From: Lysobacterales bacterium
GTDB lineage: Bacteria > Pseudomonadota > Gammaproteobacteria > Xanthomonadales > SZUA-36
Direction: 5' to 3'
NCBI GenBank assembly: GCA_021648045.1
Contig: JAKITM010000084.1
Span: forward strand, 1-10,092
DNA: 10,092 bases
Shown here: positions 6,331-10,092 of the stretch, piece by piece
Position numbering within the stretch: the first letter of the stretch is position 1
Layout of the letters: each line of letters starts with the position of its first letter
The notes under the pieces: generated by a model
The model's input: the letters and a program-made list of their open reading frames with translations, nothing else
Databases searched by the model: none
Told to the model about the DNA's origin: nothing
Translations under genes and position numbers: made by a program

Positions 6331-7587
6331 ATGAATCTATCTGATCTAAAGCAAAAATCCATCTCTGAACTATTTGAAATCGCCACTGAAATTGGCATTG
6401 ACAATGTTGGCCGCTCCCGCAAACAGGACATTATTTTTAACATCCTGAAAAAAATCGCGCGTAAAGGCGACGACATTTATGGAGATGGGGTGCTCGAAAT
6501 TCTGCAGGACGGCTTCGGCTTCCTTCGCGGTCCTTCCAGCTCTTATCTGGCAGGCCCGGATGATATCTATGTGTCTCCCAGCCAAATCAGACGCTTTTCC
6601 TTGCGTACCGGTGATATGCTCGAAGGCAAAATCAGGCCACCTAAAGACAGCGAGCGTTATTTCGCCCTGCTCAAGGTTGAAAAACTGAACTATGAAACAC
6701 CTGATAAAGCCAAACACAAAGTTCTGTTTGAGAACCTGACCCCTGAATTCCCGCGTAAGCAGTTAATTCTGGAACGCGGAAACGGTTCGACTGAAGATAT
6801 CACTTCACGCATTATTGATTTAATGTCACCCATTGGTAAGGGCCAGCGCGGCTTGGTGGTTTCACCGCCTAAAGCCGGTAAAACATTAATGCTACAAAAT
6901 ATCGCTGCTAGCATCCGTGCTAATAGCCCTGATTGTAAAATGTTCATCCTGTTAATTGATGAACGCCCGGAAGAAGTTACAGAAATGATGCGATCAGTAG
7001 ATGCCGAGGTTATATCCTCAACATTTGATGAGCCAGCAACCCGTCATGTACAGGTAGCCGAAATGGTGATTGAGCGCGCCAAGCGCCTGGTTGAGCACAA
7101 ACACGATGTAGTGATCCTACTGGATTCCATCACCCGTCTGGCGCGCGCCTATAACACGGTGGCACCATCATCCGGTAAGGTTCTTAGTGGTGGTGTAGAT
7201 GCAAACGCTCTGCAACGCCCGAAACGCTTTTTCGGTGCTGCAAGAAATGTTGTTGAAGGCGGTTCATTAACTATCATCGCCACAGCCCTGGTAGACACCG
7301 GTTCGCGTATGGATGAAGTGATCTACGAAGAATTCAAAGGCACCGGTAATATGGAAGTCCACCTGAGCAGGCGGATTTCAGAAAAACGCGTATTCCCGGC
7401 TATCGATATCAATAAGTCCGGCACCCGTCGTGAAGAATTGATGATTGATCAAGACCTGATTCAGAAGGTTTGGATTCTACGTAAAGTTCTCCATCCGATG
7501 GATGAAATCCAGGCGATTGAATTTGTGTTGGATAAGATGAAAGCCACCAAAACCAATGATGAATTCTTTAACTTTATGAAGCGTTAG
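6331..7587 (+). CDS. rho: Transcription termination factor Rho
   Basis: Hexameric ATP-dependent RNA translocase that ends transcription at C-rich, untranslated RNA. The 418 residues match E. coli Rho (419) almost position for position. They show an N-terminal helix bundle (MNLSDLKQKS, 1-47), the primary RNA-binding cold-shock-like domain with GDGVLEILQDGFGFLR (51-66) and SSYLAGPDDIYVSPSQIRR, the linker ending in RGNGSTEDI (149-157), Walker A SPPKAGKT (178-185) and LLIDERPEEVTEM. They continue with the Walker B region DVVILLDSITRLARAYNTV (around 260-278), the secondary-site Q-loop SSGKVLSGG, and DANALQRPKRFFGAARN. No long insertion of the kind found in actinobacterial Rho is present. It follows trxA and ends in a strong intrinsic hairpin at 7607-7634. 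No start other than the ATG at 6331 is needed, since the N-terminus aligns exactly with E. coli. Confidence 0.98.
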   Translation: MNLSDLKQKSISELFEIATEIGIDNVGRSRKQDIIFNILKKIARKGDDIYGDGVLEILQDGFGFLRGPSSSYLAGPDDIYVSPSQIRRFSLRTGDMLEGKIRPPKDSERYFALLKVEKLNYETPDKAKHKVLFENLTPEFPRKQLILERGNGSTEDITSRIIDLMSPIGKGQRGLVVSPPKAGKTLMLQNIAASIRANSPDCKMFILLIDERPEEVTEMMRSVDAEVISSTFDEPATRHVQVAEMVIERAKRLVEHKHDVVILLDSITRLARAYNTVAPSSGKVLSGGVDANALQRPKRFFGAARNVVEGGSLTIIATALVDTGSRMDEVIYEEFKGTGNMEVHLSRRISEKRVFPAIDINKSGTRREELMIDQDLIQKVWILRKVLHPMDEIQAIEFVLDKMKATKTNDEFFNFMKR

Positions 7588-7606
7588 AGTTATTCAAAGC
7601 ATAAAT

Positions 7607-7634
7607 AAAAAACCCGGCCAAGGCCGGGTTTTTT
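7607..7634. terminator. Bidirectional intrinsic terminator between rho and prpD
   Basis: A perfect 7-bp GC stem, cccggcc (7613-7619) and ggccggg (7622-7628), with a 2-nt AA centre, is flanked by six A on the left and six T on the right. It reads as a terminator for rho on the plus strand, 20 bp after its stop, and for the convergent prpC-prpD transcript on the minus strand. Confidence 0.93.
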
Positions 7635-7641
7635 ATTGCTT

Positions 7642-7669
7642 GTACTTTGGGGACGGTGCCTTTAAGTAC
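7642..7669. repeat. Short palindromic element around GGGGACGGTGCC
   Basis: Short inverted arms gtactt (7642-7647) and aagtac (7664-7669) bracket the core tggggacggtgccttt. The right arm overlaps the end of prpD, whose TAA is at 7664-7662. Sequences resembling ggggacggtgcc/ggcaccgtcccc recur between genes in many proteobacteria and, as I recall, often lie near transposase-linked repeats. Only one copy is visible here, so calling it a dispersed repeat is an inference. Confidence 0.3.
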
Positions 7670-9110
7670 TGAACAAATCCATATAGCGGTTTACCAGCTT
7701 ATAGTCGAGCACATCGGCATCGGCAAAGACGGCTTCTATGGCTTTTGCCTGTCTGGCGGAATAGAAACCTGCAAGAGCTGACCTGAATTTAGCTTCCAGA
7801 ACAGGCATGCCCTCTTCGCGACGACGACGGTGGCCAATGGGGTAGTCGATATGGATGCGTTCTGACTTTGTGCCGTCTTTGTAGAAAACCTGGATGGCAT
7901 TTCCGATAGCGCGTTTTTCTGGATCAAAATACTCCACTGTAAACTGCGGGTTTTCACTCACAACCATTTTTTCGCGCAAGGCATCTACCCGCGGGTCGTT
8001 GGCAATATCATCGTTATAGCTGGCGGCGGTTAATTCACCAAAAATCATTGGCACGGCGATCATATATTGCAAACAGTGATCCCGGTCGGCGAAATTTGCC
8101 AATGGGCCAGACTTATCAATAATACGCGCGCCGGCTTCCTGAGTTTCTACAGTAATTTTTTCGATGTCATCAAGGCGGTCTTTGACTTCGGCGTGCAACT
8201 TATAGGCACATTCCACCGCCGTTTGTGCGTGAAATTCAGCTGGGAAGGAAATTTTAAACAGCACATTCTCCATTACATAAGAACCATATTCGCGCTGGAA
8301 TTTAAATTCATTGCCCTTGAACAACACATCATAAAAGCCCCAAACTTTAGCACTAAGAACCGATGGATAGCCCATCTCGCCCTTCACTGCCATCAAAGCT
8401 AAAGTCACTGCGCGCCGGCAAGCATCGCCTGCAGCCCAAGATTTACGCGAGCCGGTATTGGGTGCATGGCGATAAGTTCGCAGGGCACCGCCATCGGCAA
8501 AGGCATTGGAAACTGCATTAATTATATCTTCGCGACTGCCACCAAGCATATGTGTACAAACAGCGGTAGAGGCTATCCGCACCAGCAATACATGATCGAG
8601 ACCGACTTTGTTGAAGCTGTTTTCCAGCGCCAATACACCCTGTATTTCATGGGCTTTGATCATGGCGACCAATACTTCACGCATGGTGATGGGTGCATCA
8701 CCTTTGGCGATGTTACGCCGGGAAATATAATCGGCGACAGATAAAATAGCACCGAGGTTATCGGAAGGATGACCCCATTCAGCTGCTAACCAGGTGTCGT
8801 TGAAATCTAGGTAGCGGATCAACATACCGGTATTAAAAGCCGCCTGCGCCGGATCCAGCTCCCAGGCAGTGCCCGGCACCCGCGCACCATTGGGCAATAT
8901 TGCCCCTGGTACCAACGGCCCCAGCAATTTGGTACATTCGGGAAAATCCATCGCTAAGGTTGCACAGGCTAATGAATCCATCAGGCAGTAACGCGCGGTT
9001 TTCCAGGCTTCATCAGAGGTGATTTCGTAATCACACACATAGTCGGCAATATCGACTAATACCTGGTCATAATTTGGGCGTTCTGTGCTGCGGGTTCCTA
9101 TTGCGGACAT
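7662..9110 (-). CDS. prpD: 2-methylcitrate dehydratase PrpD
   Basis: Dehydrates 2-methylcitrate to 2-methyl-cis-aconitate in the methylcitrate cycle, which oxidises propionyl-CoA to pyruvate in the cytoplasm. At 482 residues it has the length of E. coli PrpD (483) and matches it throughout. Landmarks are LLGPLVPGAILPNGARVPGT (62-81), LDFNDTWLAAEWGHPSDNLG (101-120), AHEIQG (153-158), LENSFNKVGLDHVLL (162-176), LRTYRHAPNTGSRKSWAAGD (210-229), GYPSVLSAKVWGFYDV (247-262), GSYVMENVLFKISFPAEFH (276-294) and DRDHCLQYM (342-350). The pattern is the cofactor-free MmgE/PrpD type, not the iron-sulfur AcnD type. The start is the ATG at 9110 with AAGGAA (9123-9118) seven nt upstream; that site lies inside the right-hand stem of the palindromic element at 9114-9373. 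It follows prpC on the same strand, as in E. coli prpBCDE. Confidence 0.97.
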   Translation of the reverse strand: MSAIGTRSTERPNYDQVLVDIADYVCDYEITSDEAWKTARYCLMDSLACATLAMDFPECTKLLGPLVPGAILPNGARVPGTAWELDPAQAAFNTGMLIRYLDFNDTWLAAEWGHPSDNLGAILSVADYISRRNIAKGDAPITMREVLVAMIKAHEIQGVLALENSFNKVGLDHVLLVRIASTAVCTHMLGGSREDIINAVSNAFADGGALRTYRHAPNTGSRKSWAAGDACRRAVTLALMAVKGEMGYPSVLSAKVWGFYDVLFKGNEFKFQREYGSYVMENVLFKISFPAEFHAQTAVECAYKLHAEVKDRLDDIEKITVETQEAGARIIDKSGPLANFADRDHCLQYMIAVPMIFGELTAASYNDDIANDPRVDALREKMVVSENPQFTVEYFDPEKRAIGNAIQVFYKDGTKSERIHIDYPIGHRRRREEGMPVLEAKFRSALAGFYSARQAKAIEAVFADADVLDYKLVNRYMDLFST

Positions 9111-9113
9111 ATC

Positions 9114-9373
9114 AGTGTTCCTTCAAGGTGATAATTAAGGGCTCATCGAGCCGGGAAGTGGTTGGCCGTAAGGCGTGTCTCGCAGGTAATGGCCCGGCCC
9201 GTGCCAACAACACCACGGACGACCATTTCCCGGCTCGCCCGAAGGGAGATTCCCAGACACTACAGTACGGCGTTACAACCCTTGAGAAGGATAAACCATT
9301 CCCTGCGGTCTGCGCCTTGTCCTGTAGTACCTGGTAATCTCTGAGTCCGTAATTATCACCTTGAAGAAGCACT
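9114..9373. repeat. 260-bp palindromic element with three-way-junction layout between prpC and prpD
   Basis: Outer arms 9114-9137 and 9350-9373 are inverted repeats, identical at 22 of 24 positions, and pairing continues imperfectly inward (gggctca near 9139-9145 against tgagtcc near 9342-9348). Inside lie two large hairpins side by side. The first pairs 9147-9163 with 9221-9237 (cgagccgggaa against ttcccggctcg). The second pairs 9247-9265 with 9322-9340 (16 of 19 positions). A small cctt-gag-aagg hairpin sits at 9280-9290. The right outer arm contains most of the prpC stop codon and the left arm contains the prpD Shine-Dalgarno. No transposase is present. The layout fits a non-autonomous mobile repeat, a structured RNA in the operon, or both; I see no clear target-site duplication. 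Confidence 0.8.
9118..9123 (-). promoter_or_regulatory. prpD ribosome binding site inside a stem
   Basis: Minus-strand AAGGAA, 7 nt before the prpD ATG at 9110. It belongs to the outer stem of the palindromic element, so its accessibility would depend on whether that stem forms in the mRNA. Confidence 0.65.
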
Positions 9374-10092
9374 ATTTTCGTTCGTCGATGAGGTTAACAG
9401 TTCTATCTTCAGGGCCGATATAGTCGGCAGTTGGACGGATAATCCGGTTATTGGCGCGCTGCTCGAAACAATGTGCAGTCCAGCCGGTCACCGTGACATC
9501 ACAAATATCGGGGTAAACAGGCGAGTTGGAATACCCAAGAAATGATAGGCTGATGCATGGAAGAAATCGGCATTGGCAAACATGCCCTTTTCTTCTTTCA
9601 TTACCCGTTCTACAGTTTCAGAGACCGAATAAAGCACGGTGTCACCGACCTCTTGGGCCAGCCGTTTTGACCAACTCTTGATAATTGAATTACGCGGGTC
9701 GCGTTTTTTATATACCGCGTGCCCGAAACCCATGATCAATTCACGCGCTGCCAACTTGCGTTTGATTTCTGTTTCTGCATGTTCTGCTGAATCCAGGGTT
9801 TCAATCAAGGCCATGGCTTCTTCGTTGGCACCACCGTGCAGTGGGCCGCGTAACGCGCCGATAGAAGCGGTTACACAGGAAAACAAATCAGATAATGTAG
9901 ATGCAACCACCCTGCCGGTGAAGGTAGAGGCATTGAATTCATGCTCGGCATAAAGGGTCAAGGAAACATCCATCACCCGCGCGTGCAGTTCAGATGGTTT
10001 TTTACCGTGCAACATGTGCAGGAAATGCCCACCGATAGAATCATCATCAGTTTGGGTATCAATGCGGATGCCATCATGCGAATAGCGATACC
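9372..10092 (-). pseudogene. prpC: 2-methylcitrate synthase PrpC, 5' end beyond the window, apparent frameshift near the 3' end
   Basis: Condenses propionyl-CoA with oxaloacetate to 2-methylcitrate, the first step of the methylcitrate cycle. The visible part is the C-terminal two thirds, about 240 residues. DTQTDDDSIGGHFLHMLHGKKPSE and YAEHEFNASTFTGRV are typical of PrpC rather than GltA. The catalytic residues of the citrate synthase family are present: His in LHGGANE (codon 9838-9836), His in GFGHAVY (9721-9719) and Asp in NADFF (9568-9566). The reading frame meets a TGA at 9490-9488 just after FTPIFVMSR. The expected tail, VTGWTAHCFEQRANN to LIDERK, continues one frame over from 9491 to the TAG at 9374-9372. 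A single missing base at about 9491-9493 explains this. It may be a real inactivating deletion or a sequencing/assembly error; the tail is perfectly conserved, which favours an error or a very recent event. prpD follows on the same strand. Confidence 0.9.

Noticed and set aside
9074..9344. Plus-strand open frames of 87 and 60 codons through the prpC-prpD gap
   Set aside because: They run through the palindromic element, where several frames happen to be open; one starts inside prpD antisense, and neither has a ribosome binding site or familiar sequence.
9114..9373. Integron attC site or CRISPR array in the prpC-prpD gap
   Set aside because: There are no direct repeats with spacers, and no integrase or cassette arrangement; the repeats are all inverted and nested within operon genes.
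9488..9500. Programmed ribosomal frameshift in prpC
   Set aside because: The sequence at the shift (TCA CGG TGA) has no slippery heptamer, and other PrpC proteins are made from a single frame; a lost base is simpler.

Overview
The window looks like a stretch of a gammaproteobacterial chromosome with moderate GC content. Three things support this. The block rhlB (minus strand), then trxA and rho (plus strand) reproduces the divergent rhlB / trxA-rho arrangement known from enterobacteria and pseudomonads. The RhlB, Rho, PrpD and PrpC proteins closely resemble their E. coli counterparts as I recall them. The type II secretion genes run in the usual gspC-D-E order. I cannot name the genus; a marine or environmental gammaproteobacterium is a guess.

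Layout. Positions 1-4099 (minus): the start of a type II secretion (T2SS) operon, gspC, gspD and a gspE that runs off the left edge. GspC is the inner-membrane/periplasmic linker, GspD the outer-membrane secretin and GspE the cytoplasmic ATPase. Positions 4100-4209: a gap holding a nested inverted repeat. Positions 4210-5496 (minus): rhlB, a DEAD-box RNA helicase. Positions 5497-5748: divergent control region. Positions 5749-6075 (plus): thioredoxin trxA, read from a GTG start with a good Shine-Dalgarno. Positions 6076-6330: a hairpin terminator, a likely rho promoter and a C-rich, G-poor leader. Positions 6331-7587 (plus): rho, followed by a strong bidirectional terminator. Positions 7662-10092 (minus): prpC (right-truncated) followed by prpD, two enzymes of the 2-methylcitrate cycle for propionate breakdown.

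Most genes are ordinary housekeeping or secretion genes. The least ordinary part is the 260-bp prpC-prpD gap. Almost all of it is one palindromic element: a 24-bp outer stem enclosing two large hairpins, a three-way-junction layout. Its ends include the prpC stop codon and the prpD ribosome binding site. It could be a non-autonomous mobile repeat (MITE-like), an RNA regulatory structure, or both. Just upstream, prpC carries an apparent one-base deletion that separates its last 39 codons from the rest. Smaller oddities are a GspE whose first zinc-binding Cys pair is replaced by Asp and Phe, a triple 15-bp repeat in the gspD signal-peptide region, and a rho leader that looks like a Rho-binding (rut-like) sequence.
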